Counted from the stretch's first letter, positions 1-7,701 are shown. The stretch is 34,191 bases of DNA from an uncultured Prevotellaceae bacterium (GCA_946188395.1 CAMHUU010000026.1:1-34191), one strand, 5' to 3'. Made by a program: numbers and translations. The notes: generated by a model from the letters alone, not told the origin.

Positions 1-64
1 TCTTCTCCAGACCTTTATCCAGCGTTTCCTTCTTTTCCTTATTAAAAAAACCAAATATACCCAT
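1..64 (-). CDS. ftsY: FtsY, signal recognition particle receptor (N-terminal fragment)
   Basis: Only the first 21 codons lie in the window; the gene continues beyond position 1. The visible N-terminus begins MGIFGFFNKEKKETLDKG, the short charged start I recall for Bacteroidales FtsY. FtsY is the membrane-associated SRP GTPase that docks ribosome-nascent chain complexes at the Sec translocon. It follows rpmB-rpmG-DUF4295, the usual order in this group, which supports the call. It has its own promoter (85-116) and is separated from the upstream operon by a terminator, so it is probably transcribed independently. The GTPase domain itself is not visible, so the call depends on N-terminal similarity and context. 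Confidence 0.8.
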   Translation of the reverse strand, partial: MGIFGFFNKEKKETLDKGLEK

Positions 65-84
65 ATTGCAATATAAATTCTGTG

Positions 85-116
85 CAAAGTTACGAAAAAA
101 AGAGAGATAAGCCAAA
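85..116 (-). promoter_or_regulatory. Promoter of ftsY
   Basis: Reading the minus strand, TTTG (116-113), 20 bp, then TAACTTTG (92-85). This is an exact match to the Bacteroidetes housekeeping consensus TTTG / N19-21 / TAnnTTTG. The ATG follows 20 nt after the -7 box, so the leader is short. Confidence 0.85.
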
Positions 117-124
117 TTAATAGC

Positions 125-160
125 AAAAAAAGAGGTCGCAAATCTCGTTGCAACCTCTCT
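125..160 (-). terminator. Intrinsic terminator after the rpmB-rpmG-DUF4295 operon
   Basis: On the minus strand a 10-bp stem (157-148 with 141-132, one G-U pair) is followed by seven T residues (131-125). It lies just downstream of the DUF4295 stop and upstream of the ftsY promoter. Confidence 0.8.
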
Positions 161-180
161 TTTCATCTTTCTTATAAGAA

Positions 181-339
181 TTAGTTCTTGAAGAAGTCCT
201 TAACGGCCTCGTTAGGAACCATCTGCTCGTCAAAGATGTAAGCACCCGTCTTGGGGCTCTTTACCATCTTGATAACCTTTGTGTAAGCGCGACCATCCTT
301 CGAGCCTTCATGGAGGGTAGCGACGGTTTTCTTTGCCAT
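181..339 (-). CDS. DUF4295 family small protein
   Basis: A 52-aa basic protein starting MAKKTVATLHEGSKDGRAYT and ending DFFKN. It matches the small DUF4295 family that in Bacteroidetes is encoded between bL33 and ftsY. No catalytic motif is visible; the size, basic charge and position after two ribosomal protein genes suggest a ribosome-associated role, but the function is not established. It starts 13 nt downstream of the rpmG stop and is probably co-transcribed with it. The reading frame was assembled directly from the sequence and ends in TAA, followed by a strong terminator. Confidence 0.88.
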   Translation of the reverse strand: MAKKTVATLHEGSKDGRAYTKVIKMVKSPKTGAYIFDEQMVPNEAVKDFFKN

Positions 340-352
340 GCTTTAAATCGGA

Positions 353-544
353 TTATTTAATTTCCTTGTGCACAGTCATGCGCTTCAGGATGGGGTTATA
401 CTTCTTGAGTTCCATTCTCTCAGGGGTGTTCTTGCGGTTCTTCACCGTCACGTAGCGGCTTGTTCCGGGCAGTCCACTCTCCTTCATCTCAGTGCACTCC
501 AGAATCACCTGAACGCGATTACCCTTAGCTTTCTTGCTTGCCAT
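353..544 (-). CDS. rpmG: 50S ribosomal protein bL33
   Basis: A 63-aa protein with the bL33 pattern: the [13 protein letters not shown] strand near the start and a [20 protein letters not shown] core (residues 30-49), ending in a basic tail. bL33 binds 23S rRNA near the E site. The usual zinc-binding cysteines are mostly absent (only one Cys, in ECTE), so this is a Zn-independent (C-minus) form. It starts 5 nt after the rpmB stop, which implies one transcript. Confidence 0.95.
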   Translation of the reverse strand: MASKKAKGNRVQVILECTEMKESGLPGTSRYVTVKNRKNTPERMELKKYNPILKRMTVHKEIK

Positions 545-549
545 ATCGT

Positions 550-813
550 TTAGTCTCCTATCACTTTAATGTCCTTCCAATCAACATAACCCTTGGCAAC
601 AGCCTGCTTCAGGGCAGCGTCCAGACCTACCTTGTTAATCATACGCAGACCAGCGGCGCTGATCTTCAACTGAATCCAGCAATCCTCCTCTACATAGTAG
701 AACTTCTTGCTGAACAGGTTAACATCAAAGACGCGCTTTGTGCGGTGCTTTGAGTGCGACACGTTATTACCACGCTGTGCCGTCTTTCCTGTAATCTGAC
801 AAATCTTCGACAT
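550..813 (-). CDS. rpmB: 50S ribosomal protein bL28
   Basis: An 87-aa protein beginning [20 protein letters not shown], the classic bL28 N-terminus, followed by the [13 protein letters not shown] segment. It binds 23S rRNA and helps late 50S assembly. It is the first gene of the rpmB-rpmG-DUF4295 operon, with its promoter at 865-896. Length is normal for Bacteroidetes bL28. Confidence 0.96.
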   Translation of the reverse strand: MSKICQITGKTAQRGNNVSHSKHRTKRVFDVNLFSKKFYYVEEDCWIQLKISAAGLRMINKVGLDAALKQAVAKGYVDWKDIKVIGD

Positions 814-864
814 TTCTATCTACTTTTTCTTGTTGCTAAATACTAATTTACTCCAAACAGGGTG

Positions 865-896
865 CAAAGGTACACATTTTTAATGAGAAACGAAAA
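865..896 (-). promoter_or_regulatory. Promoter of the rpmB operon
   Basis: Minus strand: TTTT (896-893), 20 bp, TACCTTTG (872-865). The -7 box is exact and the -33 box has one mismatch. The leader to the rpmB ATG is about 45 nt, long enough for autoregulation, but no clear ribosomal-protein binding structure was recognised. Confidence 0.7.
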
Positions 897-914
897 TAGA
901 GAAATGAGAAATGG
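885..914. repeat. Heptamer array, GAGAAAT family (4 units)
   Basis: Four degenerate 7-bp units (GAGAAAC, GAAAATA, GAGAAAT, GAGAAAT) in the gap between the rpmB promoter and the cinA stop. It belongs to the family of short arrays described in the findings. Confidence 0.7.
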
Positions 915-950
915 TTAACTCTTAATATTTTTTAACTATCCCTATCCTCC

Positions 951-1463
951 TTAGCCATGATTTTCTTCCGTTCCGTTCTCAGTTTTCAGGAAATCGAGGA
1001 ACAATTGCATCGCTTTATTGGTAGCAATGGCGAGATTGATGTCGCGTCCGTGATCCTCTTCCACCTTCAGTGTCACCTGCTTGTCAGGGGTGCCGCAAGC
1101 CAGCCAAATGGTACCAACGGGAATGTCCTTCGTGCCTCCCGTCGGACCAGCAAAACCCGTTGCTGCAATGGCAAAATCGGTGTTCAGCGTCTTGCAGGCT
1201 CCACAGACCATCGCCATAGCGACTTCCTCGCAGACGGCCGTCTTCTCCTGCAATATTTCCTGGCTCACACCCAGCAGCGACATTTTTACCTCGTCGACAT
1301 ACGAGATGACGCCACCCTTGAAATACTTCGACGCACCAGGTACGGCAATAATCGCCTCGGCAATACGTCCGCCAGTACAACTCTCAGCCGTACCGACCGT
1401 TTTTTCCATTTCCCACAGCAGCTGACTTATCTCCCTGCTGATAATCTTGCTTTCAAAATCCAT
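951..1463 (-). CDS. CinA C-terminal domain protein, probable nicotinamide-nucleotide amidase
   Basis: A 170-aa single-domain protein with the CinA_C signature: TAESCTGGRIAEAI (residues 24-37) and ATGFAGPTGGT (about 101-111). The family (PncC/YgaD in E. coli) deamidates NMN to NaMN, recycling the NMN released by NAD-dependent DNA ligase; some members have little activity, so the precise reaction is inferred. It lacks the N-terminal MoCF/COG1058 domain of full-length CinA. It is the last gene of map-tsaD-cinA. The last ten or so residues (KTENGTEENHG) are low-complexity and look like read-through of a short repeat, so the true domain may end slightly earlier. Confidence 0.88.
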   Translation of the reverse strand: MDFESKIISREISQLLWEMEKTVGTAESCTGGRIAEAIIAVPGASKYFKGGVISYVDEVKMSLLGVSQEILQEKTAVCEEVAMAMVCGACKTLNTDFAIAATGFAGPTGGTKDIPVGTIWLACGTPDKQVTLKVEEDHGRDINLAIATNKAMQLFLDFLKTENGTEENHG

Positions 1464-1483
1464 ACGCTTTTCGTTTTATATTG

Positions 1484-1515
1484 CGTTATTACGTTATACC
1501 GGTATTCCGTCATTT
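1484..1515. repeat. 8-bp array, CGTTATTA family (4 units)
   Basis: Units CGTTATTA, CGTTATAC, CGGTATTC and CGTCATTT fill the gap between tsaD and cinA. The TGA stop of tsaD (1512-1510) lies inside the last unit. Confidence 0.75.
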
Positions 1516-2550
1516 AAACGTGACCTTCGAGAATGCTGGAGCATCTATTGGGCAGAACTCCTTGTCCAGGTATTTATAGTACCCCACGATGCCTATCATA
1601 GCGGCATTGTCAGTGGTATAGCTGAACTTCGGAATATAGATAGTCCACCCATAACGCTTGGCATAGTCGTGGAAGGCGTTGCGCAGTCCGTTGTTGGCGC
1701 TGACGCCTCCAGCGACTGCGACATGTTTGATGCCCGTCTGCTTCACAGCCAACTTCAGTTTCTTCATCAGAATATCCACAATGGTCCATTCCAACGAGGC
1801 GGCAATGTCCTCCTTGTGGTGCTCGATGAAGTCGGGATCGTCCTTCACCCACTTCTGTAACGAATAGAGGAACGACGTCTTCAGGCCTGAGAAGCTGTAG
1901 TCCAATCCTGGGATATGCGGCTCAGCAAACTGGTAGGCCTTGGGGTTGCCCTGACGAGCCAACTTATCAATAATAGGGCCACCGGGATAGCCCAGGCCCA
2001 TCACCTTCGAACACTTGTCGATGGCCTCGCCGGCAGCATCGTCGATGGTCTGTCCCAGCACCTCCATGTCGTTGTAGGCGTTCACCTTGACTATCTGCGA
2101 GTTACCGCCACTGACCAACAGACAGAGGAACGGCAATGGGGGAAGTGTGCCAGACGGTTCTCCGTCGGGTCCTATTTCTTTGATGAAGTGCGCCATTACG
2201 TGTCCCTGCAAGTGGTTGACGTCAATCAAGGGAATGCCCAACGAACGGGCAAAGCCCTTGGCGAAGTTGACACCCACCAAGAGCGAACCCATCAGACCGG
2301 GGCCACGTGTAAAAGCCACTGCCGAGAGCTGTTCCTTCTCGATGCCTGCACGCTTGATGGCCTCGTGCACCACAGGGACTACGTTTTGCTGGTGAGCACG
2401 CGACGCTAGTTCCGGCACCACACCGCCATACGACTCATGGACAGCCTGCGATGCCGTCACGTTCGACAGCAGCACACCGTCCTTCAGCACCGCCGCACTC
2501 GTATCGTCGCAGCTCGACTCAATAGCTAATATATAAACATCTTGTGTCAT
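1510..2550 (-). CDS. tsaD: tRNA N6-adenosine threonylcarbamoyltransferase TsaD
   Basis: A 346-aa protein of the Kae1/TsaD family, which transfers threonylcarbamoyl from TC-AMP to A37 of ANN-reading tRNAs (t6A). Visible signatures are ESSCDDTSAAV (11-21), the metal-binding HLQGHVMAH segment with His113 and His117, the VSGGNSQI loop (147-154) and GGVSANNGLR near residue 286. Length is standard for the family. It lies downstream of map with a 32-bp gap made of an 8-bp array. TsaC, which makes the TC-AMP substrate, is also in this window at 22165-22746 but in another transcript. Confidence 0.96.
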   Translation of the reverse strand: MTQDVYILAIESSCDDTSAAVLKDGVLLSNVTASQAVHESYGGVVPELASRAHQQNVVPVVHEAIKRAGIEKEQLSAVAFTRGPGLMGSLLVGVNFAKGFARSLGIPLIDVNHLQGHVMAHFIKEIGPDGEPSGTLPPLPFLCLLVSGGNSQIVKVNAYNDMEVLGQTIDDAAGEAIDKCSKVMGLGYPGGPIIDKLARQGNPKAYQFAEPHIPGLDYSFSGLKTSFLYSLQKWVKDDPDFIEHHKEDIAASLEWTIVDILMKKLKLAVKQTGIKHVAVAGGVSANNGLRNAFHDYAKRYGWTIYIPKFSYTTDNAAMIGIVGYYKYLDKEFCPIDAPAFSKVTFK

Positions 2551-2552
2551 TT

Positions 2553-2584
2553 CGCTATTACGTTATAACGTTATTACGAATATT
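2553..2584. repeat. 8-bp array, CGTTATAA family (4 units)
   Basis: Units CGCTATTA, CGTTATAA, CGTTATTA and CGAATATT occupy essentially the whole map-tsaD gap. The array overlaps the TAA stop of map (2585-2583) and ends two bases before the tsaD ATG. Confidence 0.75.
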
Positions 2585-3455
2585 AATGCGAAAGAATTTC
2601 CACCCCGTGTTCGGTCATCAGCAGCGTGTGTTCCCACTGTGCCGAGGGTTTCTCGTCCTCCGAGATAACCTCCCAGCCCCAAGGATCGTCGGCGTCGATA
2701 AACACCTTCCATGTACCCATATTGATCATCGGTTCGATGGTGAATACCATGCCAGGCACCAGCAGCATGCCGTTGCCTTTCTGGGCAAAGTGGCACACTT
2801 CGGGCTCTTCGTGAAAGGCATTCCCTACCCCATGACCACACAAGTCGCGCACCACACCGTAGTGGTATTTCCTGGCATGCTTCTCAATGGCCTTGCCAAT
2901 ATCGTTGACAAAGCCCCAGGGTTTGGCAGCCTCCATACCAATCTCCAGACACTCCTTGGTGACACGCACCAACTGCTCCTTCTCGGGCGACGTCTTACCT
3001 ATTATAAACATACGCGAGGCATCAGCATAGTATCCGTCGAGAATCGTGGTAAAGTCGACGTTGATGATGTCGCCCTCCTCCAGAATATCGTCGGCCTTGG
3101 GTACGCCATGACACACCACCTCGTTGATACTCGTACACACACTCATGGGGAACGGCGGAGTTTCCTCGTCGCCACCATAGTTCAGGCAGGCGGGAATGGC
3201 ACCATGCTTCTCGCAATAGTCGCGACAAATCCGGTCAATCTCCAGCGTCGACATGCCGGCATGGATAGCCTCGCCAACGGCATCCAGTACACCCGTATTG
3301 ACGACACCAGCACGGCGGATGCCCTCTATCTGCTCAGGGGTTTTAATCAGTTCAGGCGTAGGAACCAGTACCCCTTTATTCTCTAAATACATGATGCGTT
3401 TGTCAAGTTCCGTGGGCTGTTGCCCGGCCTTGCAGCGCCATCTTCTTTTTACCAT
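2583..3455 (-). CDS. map: Type I methionine aminopeptidase
   Basis: A 290-aa protein of the M24 family that removes the initiator methionine. Residues expected for the dimetal site are Asp134 (INVDF), Asp145 (YYADASR), His208 (CGHGVG), Glu241 (IEPMI) and Glu275 (QWEHT), with the conserved His116 in VVCHGVP. The open frame runs upstream to 3965, but that part is antisense to htpG. I chose the ATG at 3455 because it precedes the basic N-terminal extension MVKRRWRCKAGQQPTELDKR and lies 17 nt behind an exact promoter -7 box. The 30-40 residue basic extension before the catalytic fold could contact the ribosome, but that is speculation. First gene of map-tsaD-cinA. Confidence 0.95.
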   Translation of the reverse strand: MVKRRWRCKAGQQPTELDKRIMYLENKGVLVPTPELIKTPEQIEGIRRAGVVNTGVLDAVGEAIHAGMSTLEIDRICRDYCEKHGAIPACLNYGGDEETPPFPMSVCTSINEVVCHGVPKADDILEEGDIINVDFTTILDGYYADASRMFIIGKTSPEKEQLVRVTKECLEIGMEAAKPWGFVNDIGKAIEKHARKYHYGVVRDLCGHGVGNAFHEEPEVCHFAQKGNGMLLVPGMVFTIEPMINMGTWKVFIDADDPWGWEVISEDEKPSAQWEHTLLMTEHGVEILSH

Positions 3456-3472
3456 AGCTTCTATTTTGGGTG

Positions 3473-3504
3473 CAAAGTTAGTGCAAACCGAACGAAAAAC
3501 CAAA
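3473..3504 (-). promoter_or_regulatory. map: Promoter of map-tsaD-cinA
   Basis: Minus strand: TTTG (3504-3501), 20 bp, TAACTTTG (3480-3473), an exact consensus match. The -33 box is extended as TTTGGTTTTTC. The leader to the ATG at 3455 is about 10 nt. Confidence 0.87.
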
Positions 3505-3534
3505 TATATTTGAGTTTTTCTGAGGTGCAGCCTA

Positions 3535-3547
3535 ACTTCGACGAAGT
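3535..3547. promoter_or_regulatory. Dyad ACTTCG-A-CGAAGT upstream of htpG
   Basis: A perfect 6+6 bp palindrome with one central base, nested in a looser TAACTT...AAGTTA dyad, in the divergent map-htpG spacer. No CIRCE element is present. A -7-like GATATTTG follows at 3568-3575 but has no -33 partner, so the htpG promoter is not clear. The dyad could be an operator or an RNA hairpin. Confidence 0.35.
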
Positions 3548-3620
3548 CAAAGTTACAAAAATGGCACGATATTTGCAAATTACCAACAAAAAGATTAACT
3601 ATATATAATAAATAAGGTAT

Positions 3621-5681
3621 ATGCAAAAAGGTAACATTGGGGTTACAACTGAGAACATATTCCCCGTCATCAAAAAGTTTCTCTACAGCGACCATGAGAT
3701 TTTCCTGCGCGAGATGGTGTCGAACGCTGTTGACGCCACGCAGAAGCTGAAGACGCTGGCCCAGCAGGGCGAGTTCAAGGGCGAGATGGGCGACCTGACC
3801 GTCCATGTCAGCCTGGATAAGGACAAGGGCACTATCACCATCTCGGACCGTGGTATCGGTATGACCGCAGAGGAGATCGACAAGTACATCAACCAGATTG
3901 CTTTCTCGGGTGTCAACGACTTCCTCGAGAAGTACAAGGACAACGCCAACAACATCATCGGACACTTCGGACTGGGCTTCTACTCGAGCTTCATGGTATC
4001 GAAGAAGGTGGAGATTGTCACCCGTTCCTACAAGGAAGGTGCCAAGGCCGTGAAGTGGTCGTGCGACGGCAGTCCCGCTTACGAGATTGACGATGCCGAG
4101 AAGGAAGATCGCGGTTCGGACATCATTCTGTATCTGGACGACGACTGCAAGGAGTTCCTGGAGAAAGAGAAGATTCAGCAGCTGCTGACGAAGTACTGCA
4201 AATTCATGGCCGTACCCGTTGCTTTCGGTAAGAAGCAGGAGTGGTCGAGCGAGAAGAAGGAAATGGTGGACACCGCTGAGGACAATGTCATCAACGACTC
4301 TGAACCACTGTGGACCAAGGCTCCCTCATCGCTGAAGGACGAGGACTACACGAAGTTCTATCGCACACTATACCCCATGAGCGACGAGCCCATGTTCTGG
4401 ATTCACCTGAACGTCGACTATCCGTTCAACCTGACAGGTATTCTGTACTTCCCCCGCATCAAGTCGAACATCGACCTGCAGCGCAACAAGATTCAGCTGT
4501 ACTGCAACCAGGTGTTCGTCACCGACCAGGTGGAGGGCATTGTGCCTGAGTTCCTGACGCTGTTGCATGGTGTGATTGACTCGCCGGATATTCCTCTGAA
4601 CGTGAGCCGTTCGTACTTACAGAGCGACCGCGAGGTGAAGAAGATTTCAACCTATATCACCAAGAAGGTCGCCGACCGCTTGCAGGCTATCTTCAAGGAA
4701 GACCGCAAACAGTACGAGGAGAAGTGGGACGACCTGAAGCTCTTCATCAACTACGGCATCCTCTCGGAGGAGTCGTTCTACGACCGTGCCAAGGAGTTTG
4801 CACTCTTCAAGGACACGGAGGGCAAGTACTTCACCTTCGACGAGTATAAGACACTCATCGAGGGCGCGCAGAAGGACAAGGACGGCAACCTCGTCTACCT
4901 CTATGCAACGGACAAGGACGAGCAGTACTCATACATCCAGGCTGCAAAGGACAAGGGCTACAGCGTGCTGTTGTTGGACGGACAGCTGGACGTGCCCACT
5001 ATCCAGACCCTGGAGCAGAAGTTCGAGAAGAGCCGCTTCACCCGTGTCGACGCTGACATCATCGACCGACTCATCGTCAAGGAAGATGCCAAGAAGAGCG
5101 ACCTCTCGCAGGAGCAGTCTGACAATTTGTCAGCCGTCTTCCGTTCGCAGATGCCAAAGATGGACAAGACCGAGTTCATGGTACAGGTCGATGCCCTCGG
5201 CGCAGAGGCCCGTCCAGTCATCATCACCCAGAACGAGTGGATGCGTCGTATGAAGGAGATGAGCCGCTTCCAACAGGGCATGAATTTCTACGGCCAGATG
5301 CCCGACTCATTCAACATCGTGCTGAACAGCGACCACCCACTGGTGAAGCGCGTCCTCACCGACTCAGAGTCAGCTACCGCTGAAACCCTGAAGCCTATTG
5401 ACGCCGAGCTGAAAGGCCAGGAGGCTCGCCTGGCTGCCATACAGCAACAGCAGGACAAGAAGAAGTACGACGAACTGACTCAGGACGACAAGGATATGAA
5501 GGCCGAGTGCGAGAAAGCCGTCCAGGAGCAGAAGGACAAGAAACAAGCTGTCCTGGCCGACTATGCCAAGGGCAACGACATCGTCCACCAGCTCATCGAC
5601 CTCGCTCTGCTTCAGAACGGTATGCTCAAGGGCGAAGCGCTCGACAAATTCCTGAAGCGCTCAGTTGATTTGATCAAGTAA
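3621..5681 (+). CDS. htpG: Molecular chaperone HtpG (Hsp90)
   Basis: A 686-aa Hsp90-family ATP-dependent chaperone of the cytoplasm. The GHKL ATP site is visible: EMVSNAVDA (Glu31, Asn35), DRGIGM (76-81) and GHFGLGFYSSF (114-124). The middle-domain catalytic loop NVSRSYLQSD is also present. At 686 aa it is longer than E. coli HtpG (624), partly because of a charged, Gln/Lys-rich helical insertion near residues 590-650 (for example KGQEARLAAIQQQQDKKKYD), a form seen in Bacteroidales. It stands alone, divergent from map and convergent with deoD, and ends in a hairpin terminator. The ATG at 3621 fits the conserved N-terminus. Confidence 0.97.
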   Translation: MQKGNIGVTTENIFPVIKKFLYSDHEIFLREMVSNAVDATQKLKTLAQQGEFKGEMGDLTVHVSLDKDKGTITISDRGIGMTAEEIDKYINQIAFSGVNDFLEKYKDNANNIIGHFGLGFYSSFMVSKKVEIVTRSYKEGAKAVKWSCDGSPAYEIDDAEKEDRGSDIILYLDDDCKEFLEKEKIQQLLTKYCKFMAVPVAFGKKQEWSSEKKEMVDTAEDNVINDSEPLWTKAPSSLKDEDYTKFYRTLYPMSDEPMFWIHLNVDYPFNLTGILYFPRIKSNIDLQRNKIQLYCNQVFVTDQVEGIVPEFLTLLHGVIDSPDIPLNVSRSYLQSDREVKKISTYITKKVADRLQAIFKEDRKQYEEKWDDLKLFINYGILSEESFYDRAKEFALFKDTEGKYFTFDEYKTLIEGAQKDKDGNLVYLYATDKDEQYSYIQAAKDKGYSVLLLDGQLDVPTIQTLEQKFEKSRFTRVDADIIDRLIVKEDAKKSDLSQEQSDNLSAVFRSQMPKMDKTEFMVQVDALGAEARPVIITQNEWMRRMKEMSRFQQGMNFYGQMPDSFNIVLNSDHPLVKRVLTDSESATAETLKPIDAELKGQEARLAAIQQQQDKKKYDELTQDDKDMKAECEKAVQEQKDKKQAVLADYAKGNDIVHQLIDLALLQNGMLKGEALDKFLKRSVDLIK

Positions 5682-5684
5682 TCA

Positions 5685-5715
5685 GAAGTTAAAGAAGTTA
5701 GAGAAGTTAAAGAAG
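5685..5715. repeat. 9-bp array, GAAGTTAAA family
   Basis: Units GAAGTTAAA, GAAGTTAGA, GAAGTTAAA and a partial GAAG begin three bases after the htpG stop and run into the terminator stem. The same array recurs, inverted in the window, at 22135-22175. Confidence 0.8.
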
Positions 5716-5756
5716 ATAGCCGCCCCATCGAGCGGCTATCTCTTATTTCTTTTTCT
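5714..5756 (+). terminator. Terminator between convergent htpG and deoD
   Basis: A perfect stem GATAGCCGC (5715-5723) / GCGGCTATC (5732-5740), 10 bp counting the closing A-T pair, with an 8-nt loop and followed by a T-rich tract TCTTATTTCTTTTTC. The opposite strand has a weaker T run, so it may also serve deoD. Confidence 0.85.
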
Positions 5757-5761
5757 GACGT

Positions 5762-6475
5762 TTATACCAGCGAGAAGGCAACGTCCATCATCTTCGTGAA
5801 TGTGTTCTGACGCTCCTCGGCAGTAGTCACCTCACCCGTCAGCAGATGGTCACTGATGGTCAGGATGCCCAGCGCACGCTTGCCGGCATGGGCTGCATTC
5901 ATGTAGAGGGCGGCAATCTCCATCTCGACAGCCAGCACACCCATGCTCATCCACTTATCGTTGTGGGGGTTCTCGTGATAGAACACATCAGACGTAACGA
6001 CGTTACCCACCTTGAAGCGATATCCTAGCTTTTCACAGGTGTCGACAGCACCACGCACCAACTCGAACGAGGCAATAGGTGCAAACATGCCAGGCAGTTC
6101 ATACTGCTTGTAATAGTTGGAATTGGTGCAGCAGCCCATCGCAATGACCAGGTCGCCCACATGCAGGTCGTTGTTGATAGAACCTGCAGAACCCACACGG
6201 ATAATGGTATTCACACCATAAAAATTATACAACTCGTAGGTGTAGATGCCAACAGAGGCCATTCCCATACCATGTCCCATCACACTAAGAGGCTTGCCTT
6301 TATACGTTCCCGTATAGCCCAGCATACCGCGGACATTATTAAACAACACAGGGTTCTCGAGGAAGTTCTCGGCCATGAATTTCGCACGCAGCGGATCGCC
6401 CGCCATGATTACAGTCTCGGCAATGTCACCAAACTTTGCGGCATTGTGTGGAGTCGGAGTGTTTGTGTTACTCAT
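5762..6475 (-). CDS. deoD: DeoD-type purine nucleoside phosphorylase
   Basis: A 237-aa hexameric-type PNP that phosphorolyses (deoxy)inosine, guanosine and adenosine to base plus ribose 1-phosphate. Signatures include [20 protein letters not shown] at the start (His of the neighbouring-subunit phosphate site), RVGSAGS, the purine loop VEMEIAALY (ribose-binding Glu) and SDHLLTGE, whose Asp protonates N7. Length matches E. coli DeoD (239). It is monocistronic, with its own consensus promoter (6505-6536), divergent from the membrane HTH gene. It probably serves nucleoside salvage. Confidence 0.95.
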   Translation of the reverse strand: MSNTNTPTPHNAAKFGDIAETVIMAGDPLRAKFMAENFLENPVLFNNVRGMLGYTGTYKGKPLSVMGHGMGMASVGIYTYELYNFYGVNTIIRVGSAGSINNDLHVGDLVIAMGCCTNSNYYKQYELPGMFAPIASFELVRGAVDTCEKLGYRFKVGNVVTSDVFYHENPHNDKWMSMGVLAVEMEIAALYMNAAHAGKRALGILTISDHLLTGEVTTAEERQNTFTKMMDVAFSLV

Positions 6476-6504
6476 ATTCTTATAAGTTTAAAGTTATTAC
6501 GGGG

Positions 6505-6536
6505 CAAATATACGAAATAGTCAGCAAAAAAACAAA
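6505..6536 (-). promoter_or_regulatory. deoD: Promoter of deoD
   Basis: Minus strand: TTTG (6536-6533), 20 bp, TATATTTG (6512-6505), exact consensus. It is followed by a leader of about 25 nt. Confidence 0.87.
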
Positions 6537-6561
6537 TTATTCCGCTATTTCTTTCGCAAAA

Positions 6562-6595
6562 GTTTGCAAAATGCCCTTTGCGCATTTTTGCAAAC
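6562..6595. repeat. Inverted repeat between deoD and the HTH gene
   Basis: GTTTGCAAAATGC (6562-6574) and GCATTTTTGCAAAC (6582-6595) are inverted copies differing by one extra T, separated by 7 bp. It lies between the two divergent promoters, so it could be an operator for either gene. Confidence 0.5.
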
Positions 6596-6602
6596 CGTTT
6601 TT

Positions 6603-6634
6603 CTTGCAGGAAACACAATTTATTGCTATCTTTG
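6603..6634 (+). promoter_or_regulatory. Promoter of the membrane HTH / NfeD / SPFH genes
   Basis: CTTG (6603-6606, one mismatch to TTTG), 20 bp, TATCTTTG (6627-6634). The leader is about 45 nt to the ATG at 6687. Confidence 0.75.
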
Positions 6635-6686
6635 CATCATCAAAAATCGAAAACATTAAATTAAATCGTAAATCGTCAAATAATAA

Positions 6687-7202
6687 ATGACTATGGTACT
6701 GACCGACCGCGAGCTTTTTCTGCTCATCATCTGCACCGTGTTCTACATCACCTTATTTATATTAGTGCTGCAGAACCACCGTAGCAAAATACAATTGCTA
6801 CAAAGCCGCCTGGACAACATCCATGCAATGCAGAAGATGGCCGTCATCGAACCCCGCCGACAGGATGTCACCACATTATTCAGCACACCCATCTACCTAC
6901 GCATCAAGGAATACCTGAACGACGGACGGAGCATGAACCAGAGCGACTGGCAAGAACTGACGGAAGCCGTCGACGGGCTTTACTCCGGTTTCAGCGAAAA
7001 ACTGTTCAGCCTCTACCGCATGAGCGAACAGGACTATCACGTCAGCCTGCTTATCAAGGTACGCATCCAACCCAAGGACATTGCCACCCTGACAGCACAC
7101 TCGAAGGAGAGCATCGCTTCCACGCGAAGCCGACTCTACCAGAAAGTCTTCGGCAAGAAGGGCAGCACCAAGGACTGGGACGATTTCGTGCTCTCCATTT
7201 AA
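6687..7202 (+). CDS. Membrane-anchored helix-turn-helix protein (LuxR-like C-terminus)
   Basis: A 171-aa protein of unassigned family. Residues 10-28 form one hydrophobic transmembrane segment (FLLIICTVFYITLFILVL). A charged, probably coiled-coil stretch follows (29-60). The C-terminal third reads MSEQDYHVSLLIKVRI, then PKDIATLTAHSKESIASTRS, then RLYQKVFGKKGS. This resembles the HTH found at the end of Bacteroidetes membrane-tethered TPR regulators, where the second helix pairs with SxxSIxxxRxRLYxK. No sensor or TPR domain is present, so it is a minimal version. A second ATG two codons in (6693) is an alternative start. It precedes nfeD by 46 nt and may be co-transcribed. A role as a tethered transcription factor is inferred from the fold only. 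Confidence 0.7.
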   Translation: MTMVLTDRELFLLIICTVFYITLFILVLQNHRSKIQLLQSRLDNIHAMQKMAVIEPRRQDVTTLFSTPIYLRIKEYLNDGRSMNQSDWQELTEAVDGLYSGFSEKLFSLYRMSEQDYHVSLLIKVRIQPKDIATLTAHSKESIASTRSRLYQKVFGKKGSTKDWDDFVLSI

Positions 7203-7204
7203 TT

Positions 7205-7236
7205 CGGAATAACGATATAACGTAATAACGTCTTTA
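7205..7236. repeat. 8-bp array, CGnnATAA family (4 units)
   Basis: Units CGGAATAA, CGATATAA, CGTAATAA and CGTCTTTA start two bases after the stop of the HTH gene and fill most of the gap to nfeD. Confidence 0.8.
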
Positions 7237-7248
7237 AATTATAAGAAT

Positions 7249-7698
7249 ATGATTGATTACTTTTTAGCAAACATGTGGCAGATCTGGGCCGTCATCGCCA
7301 TCGTCTGCCTGATTCTGGAGCTCTCGTCGGGTGATTTCTTTATCATCTGCTTCTCCATTGGCGCCGTATTTGCCATCATCTCGGCAGTACTCGGGCTGAG
7401 CATCTACTGGCAGATCTTTATCTTTGCCATCTTCTCGCTACTGAGCGTCCTGTTTGTCAGACCGGTGGCCTTGCGCTACCTGCACAAGAACGAGCCCAAC
7501 AAGCCCAGCAATGCCGATGCTCTGCTTGGACGTACCGGTCGCGTGACAGAGCCTATCATCGCAGGCGGCAATGGCTATGTCCAGATTGACGGCGACTTGT
7601 GGAAAGCCGTCAGCCCGTCAACGACCGACATCCCCGTCGGCACAACGGTACGCGTCATAGGTCGCGAAAGCACCATCATCACCGTAGAAACGCTCTAA
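7249..7698 (+). CDS. NfeD family membrane protein
   Basis: A 149-aa protein with three transmembrane helices (roughly residues 8-25, 30-48 and 52-71) and a C-terminal OB-fold domain (about 85-149; ALLGRTGRVTEPI, VRVIGRESTIITVETL). This is the short, protease-less NfeD form, which usually pairs with an SPFH protein encoded next door; that partner is indeed the following gene. NfeD-SPFH pairs are thought to organise membrane microdomains or help quality control of membrane proteins. No catalytic residues are expected. The start at 7249 leaves a short cytoplasmic N-terminus before helix 1. Confidence 0.92.
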   Translation: MIDYFLANMWQIWAVIAIVCLILELSSGDFFIICFSIGAVFAIISAVLGLSIYWQIFIFAIFSLLSVLFVRPVALRYLHKNEPNKPSNADALLGRTGRVTEPIIAGGNGYVQIDGDLWKAVSPSTTDIPVGTTVRVIGRESTIITVETL

Positions 7699-7701
7699 TC
7701 T

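Noticed and set aside
2544..3386. A 280-aa plus-strand ORF opposite map
   Set aside because: It is the mirror frame of a strongly conserved gene, has no family signature and no promoter.
3505..3512. Plus-strand TATATTTG as the htpG promoter
   Set aside because: No TTTG at the required distance, and it overlaps the map -33 box; kept only as a possibility.
3456..3620. CIRCE heat-shock operator upstream of htpG
   Set aside because: No TTAGCACTC-N9-GAGTGCTAA sequence is present; only an unrelated dyad was found.
3456..3965. Extension of the map frame to a 460-residue ORF
   Set aside because: The extra part is antisense to htpG and the map promoter; the catalytic protein starts at the ATG at 3455.
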